Shown here piece after piece: positions 1 through 11,530 of a DNA stretch of 64,000 nt. The notes beneath the pieces were generated by a model. It saw only the letters and a list, made by a program, of their open reading frames with translations. It made no database searches and was not told the DNA's origin. The position numbers and the translations under genes were made by a program. The DNA lies in contig CM018603.1 in the NCBI GenBank assembly GCA_009192285.1, positions 6,817,613-6,881,612 of the forward strand, read 5' to 3'. The DNA is from Morchella semilibera (taxonomy: Eukaryota; Ascomycota; Pezizomycetes; Pezizales; Morchellaceae). Position 1 is the stretch's first letter, and every line of letters begins with the position of its first letter.

Positions 1-955
1 GGCACCAGAAAGAAAGCTGCGTGTAATCAGCTCACAACGTTTCACCCCCCCCCCCCATATGGCTAGAGAATAGTAGGAAGCCGAGAATCAGCATCGTATT
101 ACTAACCAGATCGGTGATTTAAAAGCCAGACTTAGAGAAAGGCAAAGCCCCGTGGTCTTACTCATCCTCTCGGTGTGAAGACGTAGAAGTACAGATCAGG
201 GAGATAAGGCTGTTAGAGTATGAGGAATAACCATCTAAAAGAGGCCTATAGTAAAAGATTAGATGGCTAAACTCAAAGTTTAAGACCCACAGTTACTTTT
301 TTGCCCCCCATTCGCGTGCTATGGTCTTGAAGAGAAAGAGAACAATCCCATCAAGCCTACGAGACCCTGCACTCCACATGTAACTACCCTTCGGTCCATG
401 TTACGGGACTGATTCTAAGGGGGCTCGAGGAGTGTGTACACTCCTCGGAGTTTATGTATTGAATTTTGGTTTTTGGGCACATGTGAGAGAGTACATACGC
501 ATATCCTGGCAAGACGATCTTGAGTATTACCCAAGAGGGCATGACGGGTAATGCTGAGCGTTGACGGAGGGCGGCCTTTATATTATTATTATTATTATTA
601 CTATTTTTCGGTAACTGGGATAGTGTATGATACCACATCACATACAAGGGGCCACAAATTTGTTCCCTGGCAGCGCTGCGTCGCATGTGGCCCTTACAGC
701 TTGTGATTTATGGGTCAATGCCCGCGGCACCTATAATCTACTTGCCGTTTTCTGATATCACGACTTTGTTGCTCGAGTACTTTTAAAGGAACAGCGTATA
801 CCACCGTGTGTGTACCCATGGCCATTTGTCATCATGTACCCGTGAACTGTCTCATCTCCTGTGCATGTACGCCGTATATCAACCTTAGTGTATCCAAGTG
901 CTAGATATCTGAGGATACTACGATGTAGATGTACCCCTTGGGTTGGCGAAAAATG

Positions 956-1042
956 CTGCCCACCCTAAAGTAAGTTGGTGGAGCCTTGTGTCATCAATTA
1001 ACTTTACACCAAAATTTTAACCCTCTATTATAGGGTGGGCAG
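956..1042. repeat. 87-bp inverted-repeat element (MITE-like)
   Basis: The ends are perfect 12-bp inverted repeats: CTGCCCACCCTA at 956-967 and its reverse complement at 1031-1042. The interior is AT-rich and non-coding. No clear target-site duplication was found, so the superfamily cannot be assigned. Confidence 0.6.
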
Positions 1043-1549
1043 AACCGCCAGACTAAAAAAATTGAATACATGTAGGTTAGTAGGTCTGTAAGCTAGCTAG
1101 TAATTCGACAGATCTGCCACCAGGGCGGCGAGTAGCTCAGCATGTCTGACAAGCTGCAAGAGGGTGGCAAGCAGGGCAGCGGGTAGGTACATATCTATGC
1201 AGGTCAGCGCGCAGCCCTGCAGTGGGGTTGGCCAGCGGGTCGCCAGGGTGGTCGCCGACTAGGTGGACGAGTACCTCCCCATGTCCCAGGCTAGGCTACG
1301 TGGGATGTACTCACCCACCTACCCGCCAACGTCCCTGTCGGATATAATTAATGGCGAGCACGGATATAAGTAGCCAAAATGTCTTATCTTTCCCACCACT
1401 GAGCTATATACCTTCTTTCCTTGCTTTCTCTATCTAGGAATGTTTTGTTCAGCTTGTGCTATTAACAAAAAGGTATCCCCTTATAGATACAGTTTCCAAT
1501 GTTCCTAAACCCCAGCAACAAACGTCTCAACTCCTCCACTTAGCAGCTA

Positions 1550-1650
1550 ACTATGTACTACGGGTGTATGGGTAGGTCTGTAGACACCTACTGCTGTTGC
1601 AGCCGCGGCCACTGTCTACAGGCTTACCCCTACACCCGTAGTACTATGTA
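1550..1650. mobile_element. Short MITE with target-site duplication
   Basis: ACTATGTA is present directly at 1550-1557 and again at 1643-1650, flanking a hairpin of about 85 bp. The arms (about 1557-1586 and 1612-1642) are inverted copies of roughly 30 bp with a few mismatches. The outermost 12 bp, ACTACGGGTGTA, match perfectly. An 8-bp duplication is typical of hAT-superfamily insertions, so a non-autonomous hAT-derived element is the best guess; the superfamily is an inference. Confidence 0.75.
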
Positions 1651-2668
1651 GCCAGCTGGGGGGGGGGGTGCTGGGCGCGGCGGACAAACCACAAACCCTC
1701 CCACAGGTGTCATAAACGCTCATGGAAAGATTCGGTGATAATAAATACATTGACTAGCCAGAGAGCTATTACACTGGGTTAATGAGTTAAACCAAAAAAA
1801 AAAAAAAAAAAAAAAAAAAGGAGCACCATTATTACGCCGCCGATATGGCATAGCGCATCATGAACCATCACTCGGATGCCAAGAAATATCGTCGCATGAT
1901 GAGCTATGTAGCAAGGCTAAGAGCACACACCGGGAAGGAAAGAAATCCAAAGACTACCCCCCCCCCGTTCCATCAAACCAGAGCTGAGAAAGGGGATTAA
2001 GCCAAAGTGAAAAACTTGCCGGACCCTTAGATATGACTCAAAGTCGTAAAGACTCAGTTTAAGTAGCCAATTAAACAGGAGGGTTCAATTCGATCAAGAA
2101 ACGAAAAGAGGGTTTAAGTTAGATATACAGTTCTTACTCTTACCCCTTCCACGGATAGGGACGGAGTTAGTTCCTTTTGTCCGTTCCTCGAGCCTCGCGT
2201 GTGTAGTAGGAGCCGGGCAGAGCCGGGGTTTTGCCTAATTCCCAGTGGCTTGAGCCACAGAGCTAACGAATAGAGTATCTGTTCCGCAACCAGTGCATAT
2301 ACTACATGTATATATAGAATGCGAGTGACTGGTGGATGGATCATAGTCTATCACTCGCATACCAAGAAACACTTTGCTAACGAGTTGAATTTTATATACG
2401 TAGCTGTTTCAGTATTGCTGTATCGTTAGCCCTGCATGCGAATGTGTAGATGTGAGGGTTGGGTCGGGTTGTTTAGGTCATGGGGTATCACTCGGTGGCC
2501 AAGACTTTTGAACGGGTTCTTTTGAGCGGGTTCTTTTGAGCGGGGACGGTGGATATAATAGATATACTCGGTAAATTTTGGCCTCTATGTATCCATCACA
2601 TATTGAGAACGACCTTGGATAAGCTATAAATAGAGGGTCACGTTTATAAACAGTCACGATCATGATCA

Positions 2669-3915
2669 CTACAAGTCAACCTCAAATCGACTTATTCCAT
2701 AACGCATAACACGTAGATGAACAACATAAACGCTACTAAACAAAGGACCAGCCCTCTCCCAACCTTCACCCGCTCCACCATCTACATCGCAGATAAAATT
2801 TGCAATGATGTTTGGGTTTAGTGCGCTCGACTGCCCGCCGAAGTTGCTGTCGCTGTTGGTGGGGAGGAACGAGTTCTCGGTGGCGGGGCGACCGTCGAAG
2901 CCGCCGCCGAACTTCATGGTGGGGTCCGTGCAGATGCCAAAGTTGAGGTTCTTGCTTCCGGCGGCGGCTAGAAACGGATGTTAGAAATGTATTTTGGGAT
3001 TAGTAGGGAGAGGGGGCGGGCTTACCTGCGGTGGAAACGCCGTCAGTGCAGGGCTCAGCATTGGCAGCGGCTACGGCGGCTACGGTGGCATCGTCACAAG
3101 GAGGAGTGGGGGTTGCGCGGGCAGCGGCGGCGGTGATAGTAGCATCATTGCAAGATTCCGTCACTGATTTCGCAGCGATAGTGGCCGTGGCCTCATCACA
3201 AGGATCGGTAGGAGCTGCCGCCGCCGCCGCAACAGTTGTAGAGGCGTCATCGCGAGGGTCAGCCGTATTATCGACCGAAGCAGTAGCAGGAACCGAAATC
3301 GAGTGCTTGACACCTGACTTGGGCGTTATTATTATTGTGCGTGTGGATATGAGGTTCTGGAGCGCCCTTGGCCACCGCGCTTGCTGTAGCTGTAGCTGTA
3401 GCTGTGCTATGCCTGCGGTGAGGTTTTGCGGCGCGTTTAACCACCGCGCTTGTGTGTCTACGATGAGCTTCCGGAGCCCGCCTCACCACCGCACTAGCCG
3501 TATCTGTTGCTACTGCCGCCGTAGTAGTATCCGCAACACCCGTCGTGTCTGCTACTGCTGTCGTGTTGGTCGCCGCCGTTGTATCCACCGCCGCCGTTGT
3601 ATCCACCGCCGCGGTGGTCGTATCTCCCGCAGCGGCATCCTTAGTAGAGACAGCCGCGGCACCCGTGGTAGTAGCAGCTGCTTCAGACGCCGACGCCGAT
3701 TTGCGCCTGCGATGTGGTTCTGGGACTCTCTTTACTATCCCTATCTCCGGGGCACGTTTGACCCGAGAATTATTGTTATGAATGTGGATATGGGCCTCGG
3801 GGGAGTGCTTGACTTGGGCATTGTTATTATTGTGGGTGTGGACGTGCGGCATGGGAACGGCGGAGACTATGACGGCTGAGGCCATAAGGGCGGAGAAGGC
3901 GAGTGTGAGCTTCAT
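2669..3915 (-). CDS. Secreted His/Asn-rich repeat protein with kexin sites (frame broken)
   Basis: The start at 3915 is chosen because the next residues (MKLTLAFSALMASAVIVSAV) form a clean signal peptide; an upstream in-frame Met adds non-signal sequence. The mature part has three His-x-His-x-His-Asn(3-4) blocks (HVHTHNNNN, HIHIHNNN, HIHTHNNNN), dibasic VKR/VRR sites each followed by APE, VPE or AAK, and a Thr/Ala-rich linker. Exon 1 runs 3915-3026, the intron 3025-2968 (GTAAG donor), exon 2 2967-2669. Exon 2 encodes a domain with FGICTDP, FGGGFDGR, SALNPNIIANFICD, a pattern I recall from fungal secreted proteins. The reading frame breaks near 3285-3295: the first frame stops at 3268, while the frame leading to the C-terminal domain resumes with VKHSISVPA. 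One surplus G, or a 7-bp insertion relative to the first repeat copy, explains this. Function unknown; kexin processing is inferred. Confidence 0.6.
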
Positions 3916-6900
3916 GATGGGCGGGAGGAATTGGAAATGTCTATCAAAGACTAGGTTCAAAAGAAGAAATGGAGAAGAGAAAATAAAATGAGCACAGCTA
4001 GGTAAAGTTAGTGATCAATGGCTCAAGATAATTATTTACCAATTAATTGGAAGTGGTGAACAAACCTCTTGAAAAGAAGGATGGAATGAGAAACGTGGCT
4101 GTTGGGGAGAATAACTATTGGAAGGAAAGAGACTCCTACTTATAATTATAGGGAGTTGGCCTGCAGCTGGCTAATAGTACATGTAACAGCTTCTACGATC
4201 GTTAGTAGGTGTTGAATTCTCTTTTCAGAATATTTACCTCGTAACAAACTCCCCTTCCCCTCGAGCTCCCCACAACTCCGTGCGCGTTTAGATTACCATA
4301 TCCCTACATATGCACGGTTTTTCTATATAGCTGGCACCATTCTGTTAGATGTAGCTTAAACCCACCGAAAATTAAGTTAGCTACAAGCTGGTATTGGACC
4401 CTCTGCAAGTATTGTAGACGAAAAAGGTCAGTAGTAGTAAGAGAGACCGGTGTTTCGATGTCGTCTGAACTCTTGGTACTGCATAAGTCGCAACTATATC
4501 ATCTCCTTGGCAACTTCCTCACTGCCGCCACAACCATCATATACATAGGCCGCAAGGGGCGTTGTGTCAGGAACATCAGGCAGCATGCATTCCGGAAGCG
4601 AGCCGAGACAACGGGGAAAGCTTGTCTTGTCACAACCGCCCAAGCACAGGGATCATTGAAACCAAGTATGTCTCCGACATCCCACAGCCATACATGTATC
4701 TACATGTAGTGTTGCCAGATTCCGGATTCCGAGACTGACACTCCGAAATGACGCCAGTAATTGAGGGGAAGAATAGCCCGCTAGACCCCCCCCCAACAAT
4801 CGGTTGGGAAGCTGTCAATGTGGGATTTGGCACTGTATTGGTCCTTTCCAAACATGTTTGAATCTTCTGTTCTCCCCCAATTATGGTGTCTGACTAGCGC
4901 TAGCGTGTGTGTCAATGGGGATTTTCAAATCACTCGGGGTTTGAGGAAGCTTCCCTTGGGGCTTCTCGAGCCCTGGCTGCTCTTTGAGTTGCCGACATTG
5001 ATCTGGAGGGTTCGGGTGCCCACCGGTTGGAGCAGTTGGGAAGGGGAGGTGTGAAAGTTATTCAGAAATGCCTCATTTCAGATTGTGATAGGTTTGGAAT
5101 TCACCTAATTCCGTTGGTCTCCGTTTGGGGCTAGGGATGATGAGTGACCGAGTGATTGTGATAGCACGGAGGCTATGTTTTTGGCAAATGTAGTTTAGGC
5201 TGGGTAAATTGGTCTCTGAGGGTCCCGAGAATTTTATTACTAACATAATTCTGCTAGTTACTAAGGTGATGAGATTCGGGCAAGGTCCTCTTGGACGTAT
5301 AAGTACCATATTCCGACTTAAACCGCAAGGAAATCATGAATATGCTTGACACTAATGGTAAAGTGCCCGTACCCTATGAAGCCCTGGGGTTGACCGTCCC
5401 ACCTGGAAAAAACCGCTGCTGGTAAAATGTACCTATGTGATTGCTCCAGCATCGGAACATAACTTTGACGTAGGCTCATCTAGTTGCCACCGAGCTATTC
5501 TCGGTCGTCTTCTTGAGGAACCAGCGGGCTAGAGTGGGGTTTGTGGTTACTCAAAATGCAAAACCGGGACAACTTAGGCCCTCGGAAACATAAGACTCGA
5601 TCGAGATAATCGGTCACAACAGCACCGTTGAGGGCAGGCTCCAGGAGACTCGAAAGTAGTTGCAGTCATGAGTAATTCTAAAGGCTAGTAGGAAGAGAAA
5701 CCACCCGCCCGGGGGTAGTCTAACTTCTGGACGATTTTGGCCTAGAGTAGCCTTGTCATGGTCTATCACTCGACTATTGGCACGTCGCTTACTAATGACT
5801 ATGATTTTGATGGACCACTTTGGATCGACGCCAGGCCTGCTCCCAGCCCTCCTACGGGGTGATAGCAAGCTGTCCATACATTAGTACGAAAACAAGTAGA
5901 CAGGAGTCCAACCCTAGTCTATATTTGCACACAGCCGGCTCCCAGTATAAGAATACGGTCAGGCCCAAAAACCCGGATCCTTATAAAGTGGGTGCATGTC
6001 ACAAGAATGACGTAAAATAGTAATTTGGGACCAGTGCGATCCACTAGGGCTATGCTCACCATATAGGCTCTACAAGCCTTTCCCTCCCTTGAATTTGGTA
6101 TGAGCTCGTTAGTATTAGTCCAATTTATTTAATAATTACTTGCTAATATAATAACCTCCATCTTCCGAGTTTCTAGCACCCTCGAGCCGCTCAACAAAAT
6201 TCCCTCTGTAATCCAAAGAAGTACCCCGTGTCCTTCTAGATTATAATTATACCCGTACGTCAGGACTCTGATATTCTCGCAGAATTCCTCTTTGGGGAGA
6301 AAATCTTTGAGCCATATTGAACGTGTTTCTCTATGTTGCCATGATCCCGGATGCATAGCCTAACATGATGCTTATCATATCCACTCAACTGCAAAACAAG
6401 AACAATGATCTAGGGCTACTGACTCAGTCACATTTTTCCCTCTAGCTGGAGTATAAAGGGGTGTCAAATCATAGAAGTATGAGTCGACTTCAATCTCTTC
6501 CTTCCTGAATGAGAATTGAACGGCAACCGAATGGCACCCCCGATTTTTTGGCCGTAAGGAGTGTGTAGATACTTGCGGATAGAGCAATGCTGTTTGTGTT
6601 GGACTAGAACACGTCGGGTAGAGTGGGGGGCCACTTGGATGTAGACTATGGACCTATCAACTGTCAGAAGGGAGCCAAGTAGTCCCCATTTTTCCGTCCT
6701 GGGGGCATGTTTTGTATTCTGGAATACATATTGGTAACTCTAAAAGTACTCATATCGACGTTGTTTACTGGAAATGGCGCTAGTACATACATCAAAGTGC
6801 CCTTGTATATTTTCTGCGAGCCCGGATACCTTCCCCGAACTCCTTCTATGTCTCTTTACACCCCGCCGCTCCAAACGCACATCCCTCGTCTTAATGGGGA

Positions 6901-8412
6901 CCTTAGGGCTGTACTTTTGGCTTCACAGTCTTAGATATTATGAACCAGAGCCTACATTAACGCCATGCAGTAGGAAAAGCTGCGCAAGCTTGTCTTTGAC
7001 AAATGCTAATTTGCCGAACTGGAAGTGGATTTGATGCATTTACAACGCGCAGGAAGTTGTATCATGGGGCTGGCAGGGTTTCACGTATTTGGGTTGATGT
7101 TTTATCCCGGGTACCCGACGTTTGTATTACATGTAGTAAGTTTGTATCGATACTAGTGTAACTATACTAGGAAAGAGGATATATAAAGAAGATATCAATG
7201 ACTTTTGGGGTTACTCGGAGACCATGGCCCCAGCACTGGTTGTTACCAATTATCATCGTGCAACAGCATGTGTATTGGAGGCTCTAATATTGGAGTTACT
7301 ACTTTTAGAAGTAAGATCTTGATTCTAGAGATATACAGGAATATATTTCCACTACGACGCCATTTGCTCAGAAAACGGAAAGCTGCCATACATGGTACAC
7401 TACATCATGCTGGGAATCAAACGGTACTAGTACCTATATATTAGACATCCCATATGATCATCATCATCACTACCATATTCATGATATTTCTATCTCCCGA
7501 TAATTCTGAAAATCCAAAGCTCACTTCATCCGCTGGTTGAAGCAGGGCTCTTTTGCATTTCAAGAGCATGTAAGGGAGCTAACTTATCCCTTGGACGGAT
7601 GAAATCGTCAAATTCGCCTAGACCGTGCACGCACTGAGTTGGGTATACTCGTCGTTGCCCTTAATGGTCGATAATAACCATAGAGCCAATCAAGAATAGC
7701 TATTAGGTGCTTGCTCAAGGCTAGTATTGGCTCAAAAAGGATAGTTTAGTGGAACGAGAGCTTAATTAATGTGTGATTGTAATTGCTCGGTTGGGTTGGC
7801 ACTAGTACTGGATGCGATATATACTACATGTATTTACCATATAAAAATCGGAAGGCAATATCCGCTTTAAAAATATTTAGGGGCCTTATATGTATATATA
7901 TAGTCTCCTATACTTTTTATGTGATTCAACTAACTAGATTTCGGAGGCCGCTTGTTTAAAGCCCACATAGAGAATATATATATCTGTGCTCTGATTAGAT
8001 CAGTGGAGATATTACTCACAGCGTCGCTCGATATGTAGAACTATTGGGAAGGCCTAGGGTGGGGGTGTGTCAACTCCAGAGGAATTCTTTTCGTATGGGA
8101 ATCAGTAATCCCCATCGTTAAGTTTTTAGTCTAAGCGCTAAATTATACAAATTGGTTTTAAACTCACTGATAGCCATCAAGCACGGCCACACTGTAATTT
8201 TGTAATTTGTGCCACAAAAGACCCTGCCTCGGCTAGCTCGCTAGTAGCTTTACCCGTTGCAACCAACCAACCATACGTACTAGCAACCTGAGCCAACCGC
8301 GCAGCACCTCCCCACCAGACTAGTAGTCGTCACCAACTCACCTCCACCTCCTCCAGCAAGAAAAAGAACCACCTCTCCCTCTCCTCCAGCTAGCTAGCTA
8401 GCCAACTTCAAA
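3916..8412. other. Long intergenic region, no supported gene
   Basis: Only short frames without recognisable similarity or splice logic occur over these 4.5 kb. Several TACATGTA palindromes lie here (near 4187, 4694, 4703, 7128, 7825). The last 200 bases before 8413 are C/T-rich and probably the leader and promoter of the next gene. Confidence 0.5.
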
Positions 8413-9209
8413 ATGGATTTCGCACCCTACCAATCCGAGTCCCCTGAAGCTTCCCGCTCCTACAATCGTCCTCTGTCACCACCTGTCAGAGCATCGGCGT
8501 ATTCACCAATACCAGCTTCGTCACAGCTGCCACCGCCCATATTACCGCCCGGCGGTGGCTATAGACCGAGTGGATGGGGCCCCGGGGATAGGGAGACAAT
8601 TAATCAGTTTGAGACCAGCTTGCCGATACGGTAGATGACCCCTTTGTGTAGAAGGGACTCTTGGGTACGTTTTGATTGATGGAGTGGGGTGCTAACGGGA
8701 GCGAATAGACTTGATTGGGAGGCCGTCATGGCATATGTTTTGTTACCGCCTGCAGGGGGCGTGTTGTTATTGATCATGGAGCATAAGAGCGACTATGTCA
8801 GGTGTGCCATTGTCCCCTTTCCCGAACAGCTTAATGGAGATATGTGCTAACCACTGGCTCAACAGATTCCACGCATGGCAGTCATCGCTACTCTTCGCGG
8901 CCCTTGTGGTAGGCTCCCTGTCGGTAATGTTTCGGATGTAAAGCTTATTGAATAGGTCCTACATGCCCTCCTTATGTTCTCGGCATTCCTGTCTTATACA
9001 CTCTTGCTCGTTGACTTGGGCCTCATTGCTTGGCTGAGTTTACACGCGTATAGAGACGCGGATACACTGGACAGGTTTCTATACCCTTTCCTTGTCCTAT
9101 GCCTATCGATCGAACAACCGGCTAATAGATGGCTTAATTACTTTTTTTTAACAGATGCGAAGTACCCTTCTTTGGACCGCTCGCAAGCTCAATTCTGGAC
9201 GATGAGTGA
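8413..9209 (+). CDS. DUF4870/Tic20-like small multi-pass membrane protein
   Basis: Five exons can be joined: 8413-8630, 8709-8801, 8866-8908, 8956-9074, 9155-9209. This gives 175 residues in a continuous frame with GCTAAC/CTAACC branch sites in introns 1 and 2. The N-terminal 65 residues are Pro/Ser-rich and probably cytosolic. The rest follows a conserved fungal pattern: FETSLPIRLDWEA, YVLLPPAGGVLLLI, EHKSDYVRFHAWQS, a hydrophobic pair, then LHAYRDADTLDR, EVPFFG and the acidic end SILDDE. Three to four membrane segments are visible. The family is generally annotated as DUF4870 or Tic20-like, with no established role in fungi. The uninterrupted match at every junction makes the model confident; function is not. 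Confidence 0.85.
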
Positions 9210-11530
9210 GAGATGACGCATTTCCTTTTTGCCTATTTTTCTCTCCTTTTCTCAACCTCTATCTCTCCTTTGTTATCCTTTCCCTTTATTTTTGTTTTCC
9301 TATATTTTTTTTTCTATGAAGGGAAAAAAATAATTCATAATACCATGCGCGTGAATAATCTAATGGTACGTACGGGAAAACTAGACCGTGAAGGATGGTC
9401 AGTCTATAGGATGGAAGGGAATCTCAGGGCAGCCCCCCACCGGAGCGGGGAGGAGGGGAATGCGGGGGAAAGCTAGGAAGAGGAACAGGGAAGAGGGGAG
9501 GCTTCATGGAAACTTATTTCTTGGGGGTCTTGTCTTCTGGCTGGTTTGGTTCTGGTTTCTCTTTTTATGCGGCTCTTTTTTCTGTCTATCTCTCCGGGGG
9601 GGATCTAAACGGCGTACCTATATGTGATCGACTCTTTAGCTTGATTTTCTTTTTCTTCCATACGTAACGGAGTGGGTGGGGATTGGGAGGTAATATTGCG
9701 CTTTTGGTTTTTGCGCTTGTACGTTGTTCCGCTTGCCCACCTCTGTCCTACCCAGTAATCGCTATGCATCTCATCTCATCTCTATAGTTTACGCCACAGC
9801 ACTACACCACCACCCTGGAGGGGGGGGGGGGGAGGGAATCCTGATAGAATTCTACATATATACCATCATATCCACACATATTTACTTGGTGCTACGTATA
9901 CACACAGATATTTCCCCCACCTACCAACTCACCGCCGCTCCCACACCGCCGTTTTGGGCGGGTCAGATGAGATGCGGTATGCAAAGTTGATGATGTGATG
10001 TGTGTATCTAGCGGGTGAGCGCTCGCATCGCCGTTTTAGTTTCAAAACGGAAGGTCGAGTGACAGCACGTGATGTGGGGCGTGCTAGGATCAGGTTGTCG
10101 GTGTGGGGTTGAATGGGGAGGAATGCCTGATTACATAGATTGGGGCGATAAGAGATAAGGAGAACGAGGCTGCGCGGGCTATGCCAGGCTTTGGCCCTCG
10201 GAGACTTGTGTCAATGATTGAGAAGTCCTCTTTTCTGGGTAGTGGTTGGGTCACGTGTTAACCACCAGCAAGGTGAGAGAGGGTGGGTGGGAAGGTTCAG
10301 GGTGAACTCGAGCCTTGGAAGTTTTAAGTGTTCCGGGGAGGGACAGGGAAATATCTTATCATGTTATCTGGATAAGAGTTTATTGTCCTCGGACTATCGG
10401 ATTTTATTGCTTGGGATGTTCGTTTTGCACGGATTAGAGTTTGGTGCATTTAGGGGTAGGTGGAATACTGGATACGTCAAAAGGATACATGTATTCATGG
10501 ATGTAAATCCCGCTAGAGTTACGGCGGCCATGTCTACATATTAAAATCAAAACGCAGATGTGGCTCTATTGATGGTGTGTTTGTGAGGAGGGGGAGCATC
10601 TTTGCTATCAGGAACGGGATCGGTTCCTCACCTCATGGAGTATTTCGCTCAACCTTCCCATGATCGAGAAGTTGAATTCTCTATTGTTTCTTCATTTAGC
10701 ACGACTAATATACTCTCCGCTATGTGATTTGGAAGGAAGGAAAGACAGGCATGGGCACCATTCACTGTAGGTACAGATCAATTTGTTTAGAGATTGGATA
10801 AAAGAGCCCCCCCCCTTCCCTGGTACATGTATCTAGACAAACCCCTGAGGGTATGGTTAAACGGAGGGTACTATGATCACCACATGTAATGTCACCCAAA
10901 TTCAGTATAAATTCCTAGGAACAGGTGGTACTATTTGTAGGAATATGGAGAAGGTTTTTTTTTTAATTGTCAGGATCCACCAAATTGTTTTTCAAGCTTA
11001 TGAGGAGTTAGTCGTACCCCAGGATGACCATACCCCCCAGGAGTGCGTCTATTTACATGTAGTACATGTAGTATACTAGATGTAGTACATGTAGTCAATA
11101 CAAAGTCTATTACGACGTGCGCTTGAATTCAAGGAAGGTATAAGACTAGGAAGAGGGCAGGCTCTTCCATAAATCAGCACACGAGGCGATATCAAATATT
11201 CGTATCTACTCTTCAGCCGATAGAGTCGATTTCACGTTGCTACTGATATATATGTAGCCAATTTAACCGTTGGCCTTCACATGCTTGATCTGATTCCGAA
11301 TCACAAACCCTAACCCACCACCACGGAATCACGTGCAAATCAGCCTAGTTATCATTTGGGACGTCACCCATCATGCCGCATCACTCACCCACTCACTCAC
11401 TCACACCCGGCACCCCCTCACTGGAAATCACCCGGTTATCGACTAAAACAACCTCTTCTCCTTCCCCTTCTTTTTCCACCACCAACAACAATAACACAAT
11501 TAGACTAGGGCTACAATTACAGCTACAGCT
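9210..11530. other. Intergenic region, no supported gene
   Basis: This holds the 3' side of the upstream gene (pyrimidine-rich, 9210-9330), a G-run near 9821-9833, and a cluster of three TACATGTAG motifs at 11050-11095. From 11280 the sequence turns C-rich with CACTCACTCACTCAC repeats and leads into the seipin promoter. No coding region is recognised. Confidence 0.5.

Larger units (their letters stand above)
1..2668. other. Non-coding region with MITE-like inverted repeats
   Basis: No open frame here resembles a known protein or has convincing splice structure. The region holds an ATT trinucleotide run near 581-601, a poly-A run of about 27 bases ending near 1819, a GC-rich island at 1120-1330 of unknown origin, and the two small inverted-repeat elements listed separately (956-1042 and 1550-1650). 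Confidence 0.6.

Noticed and set aside
3031-3879. Long plus-strand frame of 282 codons, Ala/Val/Ser-rich
   Set aside because: It is the antisense of the Thr/Ala-rich repeat gene, begins with GTG and has no recognisable domain.
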